DNA of 64,000 nucleotides, taken from positions 1 to 64,000 of the forward strand of contig NZ_FNPT01000020.1 in assembly GCF_900107375.1 (NCBI RefSeq), read 5' to 3'. Position numbers and translations under genes: made by a program. The number at the start of each line of letters is the position of its first letter. Within the stretch, counting starts at the first letter, position 1. The DNA comes from Lysobacter sp. yr284. GTDB lineage: Bacteria; Pseudomonadota; Gammaproteobacteria; Xanthomonadales; Xanthomonadaceae. A model generated the notes under the pieces. It was not told the DNA's origin. It ran no database searches and saw only the letters and a program-made list of their open reading frames with translations. Positions 45,854 through 55,600 of the stretch are shown here, in pieces.

Positions 45854-47485
45854 TTAACGGCCAACTGCAAGCTCAGGGACCCCATCAATTTGGCGGACTA
45901 GTAGTCGCGCCCCAATTGAGTCCAGAAATCCCCGAATATCGCGCTGCATTCGCTTGACGGATTCGATGTTGTCCAAAGCAGGCTGTAGATCGCCTTGGTG
46001 AAGCGAATAAATCGCGTTACCCAGGACCTCTGGTAGGGATATCGAAGCCTTCTTGACGCTGGCGATTCCCAGAGGCGACTGCAGGCGGTGTCGCGATAGT
46101 TTCAGGCGGTACGACTTGCCACGGCGTTCGTCCTGAATTTCCATCGAAAATGATGAGGACGAGAAGTACGGGGTCACCGCATTCAAGCGAACGGCCCGGT
46201 CGTGGAAATCCAGCAGCGGCAGCCCTGCTGCGTCCACCTTGGCGGCAAGCGTCCTCAATCCAGTGAGGATATGATCGTCTTCGATGAGAACCCAGCCAGT
46301 GCCGCTAGCTATCGACACGCCAACCGCCAACTCTTCGATGTCATCCCCACGGCGTACGGCCACAAGCCAGTTCAGAAGGTCGATTTCGTCAGCATCTAGG
46401 CCGACATGGACTTGCCGCTCTCGGCCTGTGGTGCCGACAAAAAAAGGTTCCGATGGCTTGCCGGGAGTGTCGATGGGATCCTTCAACGGAGAGGCGGTGC
46501 CGATCGGAGTCGTGAATGCATCCGGGTCGAGCGCCGGACCGCCTTGTCGAATGGCATCGACGAAGGCCTTGGCTCCCGCCGCATTGACGCCAGCGGCCAA
46601 CTCTTCGGACGTAAACCAGGCAAATCGTTCGGGATGTGCAGCCATGCAGCGCAGCAGACCTGTCTTACCTGCATCGTTCAGGGCAACGCTAAAGGGCTGT
46701 ATGTGATACTCGGTAGCGGAGTACGCACTCTTCGCACCTTCTAGGGCGATGTAGTGGATGGGTTCCCCCAAGGGAATCTCGGCCTCGAAGGCGTTGCCGG
46801 AAATCTCAAGTTCTTCTCGTAGCTCCCGCCTCACAGTTTGTGAGAAGGCGTAACGGATGTGACGGGGGTCGATCTCCACGTTGGGATCGAAGAAGTCAAG
46901 GCATCGGGAAGCGGTCAGCCTCACTGGCTTAGGCAGATCCTCGTTAGACACGCGACCGCCAGGAAATACGAATTGGCCCCGGCTGCCGTCCCGAAAGAGT
47001 GCGGGATCTTCCCGGCGGACCATCAGGAATTTCTCATCCAGTGCGATCCATGCCCAGGAAACCCAGACCCGCCGGATAGGCACCAACCCAGCCGGCAACG
47101 CCGCTCGGAACTCCTCTGATTGTTTGATGAGCGCCCGCTGCCGATCCACCAGGTACTCACTGGCATTCCAGAAGCCTGGTTCCAGCAGCCGGAACTCCGC
47201 TTCGCCTAAGCCACCCAGCACGCTGCGGGCTAGGAGAGACGCTGGGAAGGAGACGAAGGCCCATACCCCGGTACCCAAACGCGCCTCATCGAGCACAGAC
47301 AGGGCTTGGAGCAGGCGCCGGACCACGCCGAGTGCGGAGCCGGCCTCCTCCACCACGATGCCCGTGGCGTTGACCAGGCGTTCGAGGAGGTCGGTCTCGG
47401 GGATCTCCTCCCGGTCGCTGCTCTCCTCGGCGATCCGGGGGAGGATTCGGGAGACCTCGGCCAGTAATTTGTTGGAAGGGTGCAT
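45854..47485 (-). CDS. Large Nudix-like protein with interrupted Nudix box
   Basis: A 543-residue protein. A Nudix-type domain covers about 140-320: the strand IALDEKFLMVRRED, then FVFPGGRVSNED (Gly176-Gly177) and, 42 residues later, RRELREELEIS (219-229). In a normal Nudix box (GX5EX7REUXEEXGU) these parts are adjacent, so an insertion separates them. An N-terminal helical domain (~1-130) and a C-terminal domain (~345-543) are not recognised. Nudix enzymes cleave nucleoside diphosphates linked to another group. It is divergent from the hsd operon across 208 bp and may be a separate island gene. Confidence 0.65.
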   Translation of the reverse strand: MHPSNKLLAEVSRILPRIAEESSDREEIPETDLLERLVNATGIVVEEAGSALGVVRRLLQALSVLDEARLGTGVWAFVSFPASLLARSVLGGLGEAEFRLLEPGFWNASEYLVDRQRALIKQSEEFRAALPAGLVPIRRVWVSWAWIALDEKFLMVRREDPALFRDGSRGQFVFPGGRVSNEDLPKPVRLTASRCLDFFDPNVEIDPRHIRYAFSQTVRRELREELEISGNAFEAEIPLGEPIHYIALEGAKSAYSATEYHIQPFSVALNDAGKTGLLRCMAAHPERFAWFTSEELAAGVNAAGAKAFVDAIRQGGPALDPDAFTTPIGTASPLKDPIDTPGKPSEPFFVGTTGRERQVHVGLDADEIDLLNWLVAVRRGDDIEELAVGVSIASGTGWVLIEDDHILTGLRTLAAKVDAAGLPLLDFHDRAVRLNAVTPYFSSSSFSMEIQDERRGKSYRLKLSRHRLQSPLGIASVKKASISLPEVLGNAIYSLHQGDLQPALDNIESVKRMQRDIRGFLDSIGARLLVRQIDGVPELAVGR

Positions 47486-47610
47486 TCACCTATTGTGACC
47501 GCACTTGCCGCGGCGGCACTAATGCTGATCCTCCGCCTCCGCTCCTCCCGGTTGGAAGCCATAGAGGACAAACTGGGCGACTTGGTGGGGTGACCCCTTT
47601 AAAGTATTGA

Positions 47611-47635
47611 GGTTTAGGCGCCAAGGCGCCAAACC
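47611..47635. promoter_or_regulatory. Hairpin in the hsdR upstream region
   Basis: GGTTTAGGCGCC (47611-47622) and GGCGCCAAACC (47625-47635) form a near-perfect stem around AA. A second hairpin, cccctgttccgggg, follows at about 47640-47653. Both lie 40-80 bp before hsdR and could be operator or attenuator structures. Confidence 0.4.
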
Positions 47636-47693
47636 CGGGCCCCTGTTCCGGGGACACTCTCCCAACAGCGGAAACTGCCCTAAAGGCATTCAA

Positions 47694-49985
47694 ATGACAC
47701 GGAACGAGCGACTAACCTGCAAAGAAGTCATCGAGCCCCAATTGGCGGCGCTCGGCTGGGCGCTGCAGGAGCAGCTGCGTATTGGCCCGGGGCGGGTCAA
47801 TCTCACCGGCGAGGCGATGTACGACGAGACGCAGTCGATCATCGCCGACTACCTGCTGCGCTTCAAAGGCGTGCCTCTGGCTATTGTCGAGGCGAAGTCG
47901 GAGGCCGAAAGTGCGGCTGATGGCATGCAGCAGGCGTCTCGCTATGCCCGTCGCCTCTCCCTGCGATTCTCAATTGCCTCAAACGGCAGTGATTGGATCC
48001 TGACCGACAATGACACCGGCGAGTTCGAGTCGCGGAGCGCGCCGCCCTCTCCAGAAGAGCTTGTCGCCCGCATGGGGGCTGCTGTCGATTGGTCGCGTTG
48101 GGAAGGGGCATTTTCCGCCGGCTACCACATGGATCAGGTGTCGCGCAAGGCCGTGCGTCCCTACCAGGATGTAGCTATCAACAAAGCCTTGTGGCAATTC
48201 GCGCAAGGCGACGATCGCGTGTTGCTGCTCATGGCCACGGGCACTGGCAAGACCTTCACCATCTTCCAGCTGGTATGGAAGCTGTTGAATGGCAAGGCCC
48301 TTAAGCGCGAGCACGTCCTGTTCCTGACCGACCGGAACAGCCTCAAGGATCAGGCCTACCGCGCCTTCAGCGCCTTTTCCGGTGCCGAGCGCGTGCAGAT
48401 CGACAAAGACACCGTCGCCCAAGGCCAGCATCTGGTGGGGAAAGTGTTCTTTGCCAACTACCAAAGCCTCGACGAGGAGTTGGAGGGCAAGAAGGTCTAC
48501 GAACACTACGACCCTGATTTCTTCGATCTTGTTGTTGTTGACGAGTGCCACCGCTCCGGCTTTGGTGACTGGTTCGGCGTGCTCAAGCATTTTGGAGGCG
48601 CCCTACAGCTCGGTCTGACAGCTACGCCGCGCGAGCTAGAGGAGGGTGAGCGCGCGCTTACCACCGAGGAGAAGCGCCGCGACACCCAGCACTATTTTGG
48701 CGATCCGGTCTTCACCTATACGCTCAAGCAAGCCATCGAGGATGGCTACTTGGTGCCCTACCTGTTGGAAGAGCGCATTACGAATGTCGACGAGGAGGGC
48801 TATACCGGCCCAGACGGCAAGCGCTATACCACCGCCAACTTTGAGCGCGACATCCGCATGCCGGACCGTACGCGCGCCATCGCCGAGGATCTCTGGGAGG
48901 TGCTGGGCAAGTATGAGCTACGCGACGAGAAGACGATTGTCTTCTGTGTGGATGACACCCACGCGGCGTTCATGGCGCAAGAGCTACGCCGCCTCTCTGG
49001 CAACGGCGATTACGCTGCGCGCATCACACGTGCTGAGCGCAACAGCCACCAACTAGAACGCAACTTTGCGGTCGTCGGTCCCAGCAATCCGCGCGTTGCT
49101 GTAACCGTCGACCTGCTGACCACGGGATTTGACGCTCCAGACGTCAAGAATGTGGTGTTCATGCGCCCGCTGCGCAGTGCCATCCTCTACAAACAAATGA
49201 AGGGGCGAGGCACCCGATTGTGTGAGGACATCAACAAGCGCTACTTCACCATTTTCGACTATTCGGGCGCCAGCGCGCTGGAAGACACCGAGTTCGATGG
49301 CCATCCTGCAAACCGCCAAAAGGCCCCTTCCGGCAGCAAGCCCAAGAAGAAGAGTGGAGATGACACCCTGCCTAAGCCGATCGGCGAGGGCGTGTCCGTC
49401 ATTATCTCCGCCGAGAACCGCTACGTTTGCCTAGCCGATGGCAGCAAGATTCCGTTCGAGGAGTACGCCGAACAGTCGCGCGAGTTCATCCTGGACGTCA
49501 GCCATAAGGGCATGGATGAGCTGCTGCGCATCTGGATTGACAAGGGCAGTCGTCAGGAACTTCGCGAAGCGCTGCGCGACCGCGATATCTATCCCTCCGC
49601 ATTCCGGCATTACCTGGATCTCCCGGATGCCGACGACGTAGACATCCTCGCCAAGATCGGATTCCAGCTACCGCGGGTGCCCAACAGGGCCGATCGCGCC
49701 AACCGCCTTTGGGACGAGGATCAGATCTGGTTGCTGGCCCATCTGGGCGAAGCCGCGCTGCCTGAAAGCGAGCGCTTCAAATCCCGTCTGTGGCAGACCG
49801 CGCTCGATCACTACCGGCTGTTCGGCATCGACGACCTGGAGCAGGCTCGCACCTACAGCGCTCCGCAGTTTTACGAGCAGTTCGGCAGCTTCACCACGCT
49901 TACCAATCGCTACGGCGGTCCGGTTCTGCTGAAAACTGATCTCGAACTGGTGAAGCAGCACCTTTACGTGCCCATGGCTGCTTAA
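47694..49985 (+). CDS. hsdR: Type I restriction enzyme R subunit
   Basis: A 763-residue motor-nuclease. The N-terminal PD-(D/E)xK nuclease shows Asp52 (IADYLLRF) and Glu67-x-Lys69 (AIVEAKSE). The SF2 helicase has Walker A ATGTGKT (181-187), DECH (283-286), LGLTATP and the C-terminal motif TGFDAPDVKNVVFMRPLRS then YKQMKGRGTRL. It translocates DNA and cuts unmodified DNA with HsdM and HsdS. The ATG at 47694 starts the family domain; upstream frame to 47607 lacks conserved sequence. It leads a five-gene operon to 58257. Confidence 0.95.
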   Translation: MTRNERLTCKEVIEPQLAALGWALQEQLRIGPGRVNLTGEAMYDETQSIIADYLLRFKGVPLAIVEAKSEAESAADGMQQASRYARRLSLRFSIASNGSDWILTDNDTGEFESRSAPPSPEELVARMGAAVDWSRWEGAFSAGYHMDQVSRKAVRPYQDVAINKALWQFAQGDDRVLLLMATGTGKTFTIFQLVWKLLNGKALKREHVLFLTDRNSLKDQAYRAFSAFSGAERVQIDKDTVAQGQHLVGKVFFANYQSLDEELEGKKVYEHYDPDFFDLVVVDECHRSGFGDWFGVLKHFGGALQLGLTATPRELEEGERALTTEEKRRDTQHYFGDPVFTYTLKQAIEDGYLVPYLLEERITNVDEEGYTGPDGKRYTTANFERDIRMPDRTRAIAEDLWEVLGKYELRDEKTIVFCVDDTHAAFMAQELRRLSGNGDYAARITRAERNSHQLERNFAVVGPSNPRVAVTVDLLTTGFDAPDVKNVVFMRPLRSAILYKQMKGRGTRLCEDINKRYFTIFDYSGASALEDTEFDGHPANRQKAPSGSKPKKKSGDDTLPKPIGEGVSVIISAENRYVCLADGSKIPFEEYAEQSREFILDVSHKGMDELLRIWIDKGSRQELREALRDRDIYPSAFRHYLDLPDADDVDILAKIGFQLPRVPNRADRANRLWDEDQIWLLAHLGEAALPESERFKSRLWQTALDHYRLFGIDDLEQARTYSAPQFYEQFGSFTTLTNRYGGPVLLKTDLELVKQHLYVPMAA

Positions 49986-50020
49986 CGCGCTGGGGCTCAA
50001 TAGCAAAAGAAGGACAGAAC

Positions 50021-51502
50021 GTGAATAAGAACAAGGCCGACCACCGCCGCACCGAGGTGCAGCAAATCGTTAAGAACGCCTGCGACCAGCTCAATTCGGA
50101 GGGCGTGGACGCCCGCAACTACGTGGAGCAACTCGCCTGGCTCTTCTTTCTGAAGGCCTTTGACGAAACCGAGACACGCAAGGAGCAAGAGGCCGCCTTC
50201 GACGACACACCTTACGAGCGTCGCCTAACGGGTGATTACGCCTGGAGCCATTGGGCCAAAGACACCGACCACCCCGACGAGATGCTCGAGTTCGTCGACG
50301 GGAAGCTGTGGATCAAGCTCACCAGCCCGGACCCCGCCAAAGGCCTGGGCGACGACGCGCTGGCGCAGCGCTTTCGCCGCATCTTCGACAACGTGCGCAA
50401 CTACAGCCGCCGGGGCGTGAGCTTTGCCAAGGTAGTGCAGCAGGTGGACAAGCTGCACTTCTCCAGCGAGACCGACGTCATCGTGCTGTCGGAAATCTAC
50501 GAGGACCTGCTCAAGCGCGTTGCGGCCGACTCGGCCGGCTACGCTGGTGAGTTCTACACCCAGCGCCACATCATTCGCGCCATGGTGCAAGTGGTGCAGC
50601 CACAGCCCAGCGAGCATGTGTACGACCCCTGCTTTGGCACGGCCGGGTTCCTGGGTGAAGCTGCGGACTACTTGCGCCACAACAGTACCCTCAGCGGCAA
50701 GCAACTCGACGACCTGCAGCATAAGACCCTCTACGGCCTGGAGCTCAAGCCGCTGACCTACCTGCTGGGATCGATGAACATGATCCTGCACGGCATCGAG
50801 GGCGCCAGCCTGGAACTGGCCAACACACTGGAAGTGCACAGCCAGAACGTTGCTGAGAAAGACAAATACCAGGTCATCCTTGCCAACCCTCCCTACGGCG
50901 GGAAGATGGCGCAGGAACTGCAAACCAACTTCCGTGTCCGCTCCGGCGCCACAGAGTGTCTGTTCCTGCAGCACATCATGGCCAACTTGGCCAAGGGCGG
51001 TCGCGCGGCGGTGGTCATTCCCGAAGGCGTGCTGTTCCGTGGCGGCCCGGATCAAAAGGTGCGCAGAGAGCTTCTGGAACAGTTCAAAGTGCACACCATT
51101 CTGTCGCTGCCAGCAGGCTGTTTCCTGCCCTACACAGGCGTCAAGACCAACGTGATCTTCTTTGATCGTGCGCAAGACGGTTCGGGTACGGAGTCTGTCT
51201 GGTATTACGACCTGACCAACGACGGCTACGAGCTCAAGCAGACGCGCAAGCCGATTGCAGGCAACCAACTGCCCGACTTCCTGGCCAAGTGGCAAGGCCG
51301 CGTGGAGAGCGACAACTCCTGGTCCGTACCGCTGGCCGCCATCGTGGCCAAGGGTTACGACCTCTCGGCCAAGAATCCGAACAAGGTGGATGACTACGAG
51401 CACCAGCCAGCGCTTGGGTTGGTGCAGGCAATAAAGGCAAAGGAAGCGCGCATCTCTGAGCTCCTGGATGAACTCGAATCTTTGCTGGAAGGTGACAAGT
51501 GA
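50021..51502 (+). CDS. hsdM: Type I methyltransferase M subunit
   Basis: A 493-residue N6-adenine methyltransferase. The HsdM N-terminal helical domain covers ~10-150. The SAM-binding motif is YDPCFGTAGFLGEAADYL (about 201-218) and the catalytic motif is NPPY (289-292). It modifies adenines in the site chosen by HsdS and protects host DNA. The GTG at 50021 has aagaagga nine bases upstream. It lies 35 bp after hsdR and overlaps hsdS by four bases. Confidence 0.96.
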   Translation: MNKNKADHRRTEVQQIVKNACDQLNSEGVDARNYVEQLAWLFFLKAFDETETRKEQEAAFDDTPYERRLTGDYAWSHWAKDTDHPDEMLEFVDGKLWIKLTSPDPAKGLGDDALAQRFRRIFDNVRNYSRRGVSFAKVVQQVDKLHFSSETDVIVLSEIYEDLLKRVAADSAGYAGEFYTQRHIIRAMVQVVQPQPSEHVYDPCFGTAGFLGEAADYLRHNSTLSGKQLDDLQHKTLYGLELKPLTYLLGSMNMILHGIEGASLELANTLEVHSQNVAEKDKYQVILANPPYGGKMAQELQTNFRVRSGATECLFLQHIMANLAKGGRAAVVIPEGVLFRGGPDQKVRRELLEQFKVHTILSLPAGCFLPYTGVKTNVIFFDRAQDGSGTESVWYYDLTNDGYELKQTRKPIAGNQLPDFLAKWQGRVESDNSWSVPLAAIVAKGYDLSAKNPNKVDDYEHQPALGLVQAIKAKEARISELLDELESLLEGDK

Positions 51503-52689
51503 AGCCGATAGGTTGGAAAACTAGAAAGCTCGGTGAGCTTCTAGATGTTCAGAATGGCTTCGCCTTCGATTCCGCTCTTTTCTCAGAATCTGCGGGGATG
51601 TCGCTTATCCGGATCCGCGACCTGAAGAACGGCTCAGCAACTGTTATCCGCTACAACGGGGCCTATGACGAACGCTTTGTTGTCCGGGAAGGGGACCGCC
51701 TTATAGGCATGGATGGCGAGTTCCGCTGCTATGAGTGGCGTGGAGGTGAGGCGCTGTTGAATCAGCGAGTCTGTCGTTTGGTCGATTTCTCCGACGAGAT
51801 AGACCCTGAGTTCGTTGGATTTGGAATCAACACTCACCTCAAGGAAATCGAAGAAGCCACGCCGTTCGTAACGGTCAAGCACCTGTCTGCCAAGTCGATT
51901 CGTGGCATCGAGTTCTCTTATCCAGAGCTTCCAGAGCAGCGACGCATCGTCGCCCGCATTAAGGAATGCATGGAGCGGGTGGGGGAGGTTGAAGAACTGA
52001 AGAGTTCCTCACGGGTTCAGCAGCAATGCTTGTCTGCCTCATTGATCGAGTCGGAGTTACATCCCGACGTGACGTGCATCGAAGGCTGGGCAACGCGCAC
52101 TGTTGGCGAACTTGTCACCACAGTTCGAAATGGAAGATCCATTGCTCAGGATACTGAAGGCCTAGCCGATGGTGCGGTGTTGACCTTGACAGCGGTGCGA
52201 GGCATCGACCTGGGGATCGAATTTCAAAAAGCCATCGCGCTGCCCAAGGAGGTTGCCAAGCAGTTCGGCATCGATGCGGGCGACGTTTTTGTGTCGCGTG
52301 CGAACACCATCGAGTTGGTAGGGCTATCTGCGGTAGCAATGGATGCGCCGACGGAGCGGCTAATCTATCCAGATTTGCTCATCAAGCTTAAGGTCAACCC
52401 TTCGATGATCCTTCCGCGCTATATGGCCTACGCCTTGCGTAGCGCCAGTTCCAGGAAACAGATCAAAGCGCGCGCGCTTGGGTCGAGCCAGACGATGGTG
52501 AAGATCTCGGGTGAACGACTCCGGGAAGTGAGTATCCCGGTTCCGTCCTTGGCCGAGCAAGAAAGGATTGTCAGCCGGCTGGACGCAGCACACGATGTGA
52601 TGCGCCAACTGGCAACCGAGTCTTTGCCCGGTGAGATCGAAGTGCTTCGCAGGGCTGTCCTCCGCAAAGCCTTCGCCGGGGAGCTGTGA
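51499..52689 (+). CDS. hsdS: Type I specificity S subunit
   Basis: A 396-residue specificity protein with two target recognition domains: the first opens WKTRKLGELLDVQNGFAFDS, the second WATRTVGELVTTVRNGRSIA. Conserved helical spacers follow each (LPEQRRIVARIKECMERVGE; LAEQERIVSRLDAAHDVMRQ). It chooses the bipartite DNA site for HsdM and HsdR. The GTG start overlaps hsdM and its stop overlaps the next gene (GTGA). Confidence 0.94.
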   Translation: MKPIGWKTRKLGELLDVQNGFAFDSALFSESAGMSLIRIRDLKNGSATVIRYNGAYDERFVVREGDRLIGMDGEFRCYEWRGGEALLNQRVCRLVDFSDEIDPEFVGFGINTHLKEIEEATPFVTVKHLSAKSIRGIEFSYPELPEQRRIVARIKECMERVGEVEELKSSSRVQQQCLSASLIESELHPDVTCIEGWATRTVGELVTTVRNGRSIAQDTEGLADGAVLTLTAVRGIDLGIEFQKAIALPKEVAKQFGIDAGDVFVSRANTIELVGLSAVAMDAPTERLIYPDLLIKLKVNPSMILPRYMAYALRSASSRKQIKARALGSSQTMVKISGERLREVSIPVPSLAEQERIVSRLDAAHDVMRQLATESLPGEIEVLRRAVLRKAFAGEL

Positions 52690-55600
52690 GCATCGTGGTG
52701 AATAAGTCGCTACGTGACGGTGCCGCACATTGGGTAGCGGCCTTGGATTCGCTCAGAGGTAAGTTGGGCGAGCCCAAGTCGTTCATCCGTGAGGTCTTCG
52801 CGGCGTTCCTGCTACTGCGCTTGACCGACCTGCGAGACGCCGAGCAGGAGGCGATGGCGACGTTCGAGGATCGCTCGCACCACCCGTTGTTGCCACTGGC
52901 GCTTCAATGGCGCCACTGGTCCCGTCTCGAACAACCGCAGTCCATCGCCGATCGGCTGAGCCAGCTTGCTCGCTACGTAACAGGGTTGCGCGGTGACGCA
53001 GGTGATCCGATGGCGGCCTACTTGCACGCCTTAGCAGGCCCTTTGCATCGTGTGCTGAAGGTGGACTTCGTTTATCTACTCGACCTAGTTCGATGGGTGG
53101 GCGAAGTCCCCTTCGAGACGCCGAGCGAGCGGCGCGCCCTACTTGAGGTATTTGACCAGGTAATGGCCGAAACGGGTGATGCCCGCGATGGCGAGTTTTC
53201 CACGCCAATCGACATTGCCCGCCTGGTTGCGGCGTTAGCGAACCCGCAACCTGGGGACCGTGTGTATGACCCGTGCTTCGGGTCCGGCAATTTTCTGGTG
53301 GCCGCCTGGCAGCAAGCCGAGCGCAGCCGCACGGAACTGCGCCGACCGGGTGCTTTGCTGGAGGTGGCGGGGATCGAGAAGAATGCCGGCGCCTTCCTGA
53401 TTGGCTTGACGCGCATGCTGCTCGCAGGCATTGAAAGCCCGAATCTTGAACTCGGCAACAGCCTGGAACGCGAGTCGCTTAGTAGTCCCAGCCGGCAGGG
53501 CTTTAATGTGGTGGTGGCGAATCCGCCCATCGGCGTCAAGATCAGCCGTGAGCCATGGCGCTATCAACACTTTGCAATCCCGACTAGCGACAGCACAGGG
53601 CTGTTTGTGCAGCACGCGTTGTCGCAGCTAAGGCCGCATGGCCGCGCCGTCATTGCAGTTCCGGAGGGCTTTTTGTTTCGGAGCGGCGGAGACCGTAACC
53701 TCCGGCGCCACTTATTGGAGCGGGGTCACGTAGAGGCAGTAATCGGCCTGCCAGCAGGAGCGATCGCGCCATACACCAGCGTCAAGGGCAGTCTGCTCGT
53801 GCTGAGCAAGCAAGGTGGTGCCAGCCGGGTGCGGATGGTCGATGCCAGCGCCTTGTTTGTGCCCGGGTCCGGACACAAGGGGCCGGGACAGCGGTCCGGT
53901 CCATTGGGACAAGTGATTCCAAGTCTACTGGCCGAGCAACTGGCCAGCGAAGTGTTTCGCGGCGAGCTGCGTCAGCCGCGTGAGCTGCCTCCCGGCATCT
54001 CTGAAGGTGCGCCGGGTACTGGCGTATTGTCACGTTCCGTTTGGGAGGTAAGTGTTGATGAACTCGCCGCCGCCGATTGGGACTTGTCACCCCGGCGACG
54101 CGAAAAGGGTGGGCTGGATGAACTGCTGGGCAGCCTCAAAGAGACATCGGGCAGTTCGAGTGCGCTAGTGTCGCTGTCGGAAGTGGCCGAGGTGTTCGGG
54201 GGACGCTCAATCAAGTCTGCGGACTTAATTGATGAGCCGCCCTTCGAGCGGGCTGCGGGGTATGTACGCATCAAGGATCTGGGCCAAGGCAAGGTTGGTC
54301 GCGTTTCTAACTGGCTGACGCCGGAGTTGGCTAGTCAGGAGCAGCGCTGGGCGCTGTTGCCCGGTGACGTACTGTTGTCCAAGTCAGGCACCATCGGTAA
54401 GTCCGCCTTGGTGCGAAATGGCGCGGTCGGCTCGATCGCAGCAAGCGGCCTTTACGTACTACGTGTAGATCAAGAAAGGCTGGATGCTGGGTTCTTGCTG
54501 GCCTACCTGGCCAGTCCCGCTTGCCAGAACTGGTTAGCGGCGCAATCGCGCGGCGCAGTAATCCAGCACCTCAATCGAGCGGTGCTGAATAACTTGCCCG
54601 TCCCGTTGCCGCCATTGCAATTGCAGGCCCGTGCCGCTGCGCAGTTCCGCGAATTCGGCACCGATGCGCTTACCTTCCTGTCGCAGGCAACTGAAAGCAA
54701 CGAATCGGACCGCCTGACAAGGTGGCTCGCTGATTTAGACGGCAAAGTGCCCAAGTTTGTGGGTGGACTGGACGATACCCCGGCACTTAGCCACTTCGAG
54801 TCTATTGTGGTCTTGGCCGGCAGGGCACGACGCTGGCTGGATCAGGAACAAGTGGGCAGCCAGGCGGTGCGTTGGCTGAAGCCGCTTACAGAGACCCTGC
54901 TACCGCTGGTGGGAGTTGCCCAGATACCGCCCGGACCTGGACTGTTGAACGTATTGCAGGAGGCCGAGCGCGGTGTGCAGACCGTGCTGGAGCAGACCAC
55001 TGGTCACCTGCCTACGGAATCCCAAGCGCGAGCTATCGGCGAGCGATTGCGCGAATGGCTGCGCGCGGCCGTGGCCGACTTGGTCAACGCTGTTGGGTTG
55101 CGGGTGCGCATCTCTCCCGACTCCCTGGTTGCGGGCACCTTTGCCGAGTTCTCAGTCGAACTAGAGAACGCGGGCGCGTTGCCGCTTCGTAATGTTCGCG
55201 TGGCGACCCAGCCTGACTGGGGCGTCGCGGAAGTCGCCTATCTCACCGAGCGCGGGGCGTTTGCGGTCCATTTGCGGGGTGACGTGCCCAAGCGAGGCGG
55301 TAGGCTGTCGTTGCGGCTGCTGTGGCAGGCCCGTGCATTGTCGGGACAACTGGTAGAGGATGAAATCGAACTGGCGATCCGCGTCAAAGAGACCGAGCAA
55401 ATCGCAGGCGCACCTGCTCCCGAATTGGGCGGTAGTCCCTATGTGACCGGCAGCCCACTAGAGCCGCAGCACGGGCACAGCGTCTTCTATGGTCGTGAGG
55501 AGTTGATTGCCACGATCAGTCGCCAGATCTCAACCCATGGCAATGTCGTGCTGCTAGAAGGCAATCGACGCGCGGGTAAGACCTCCATCCTTAAACACTT

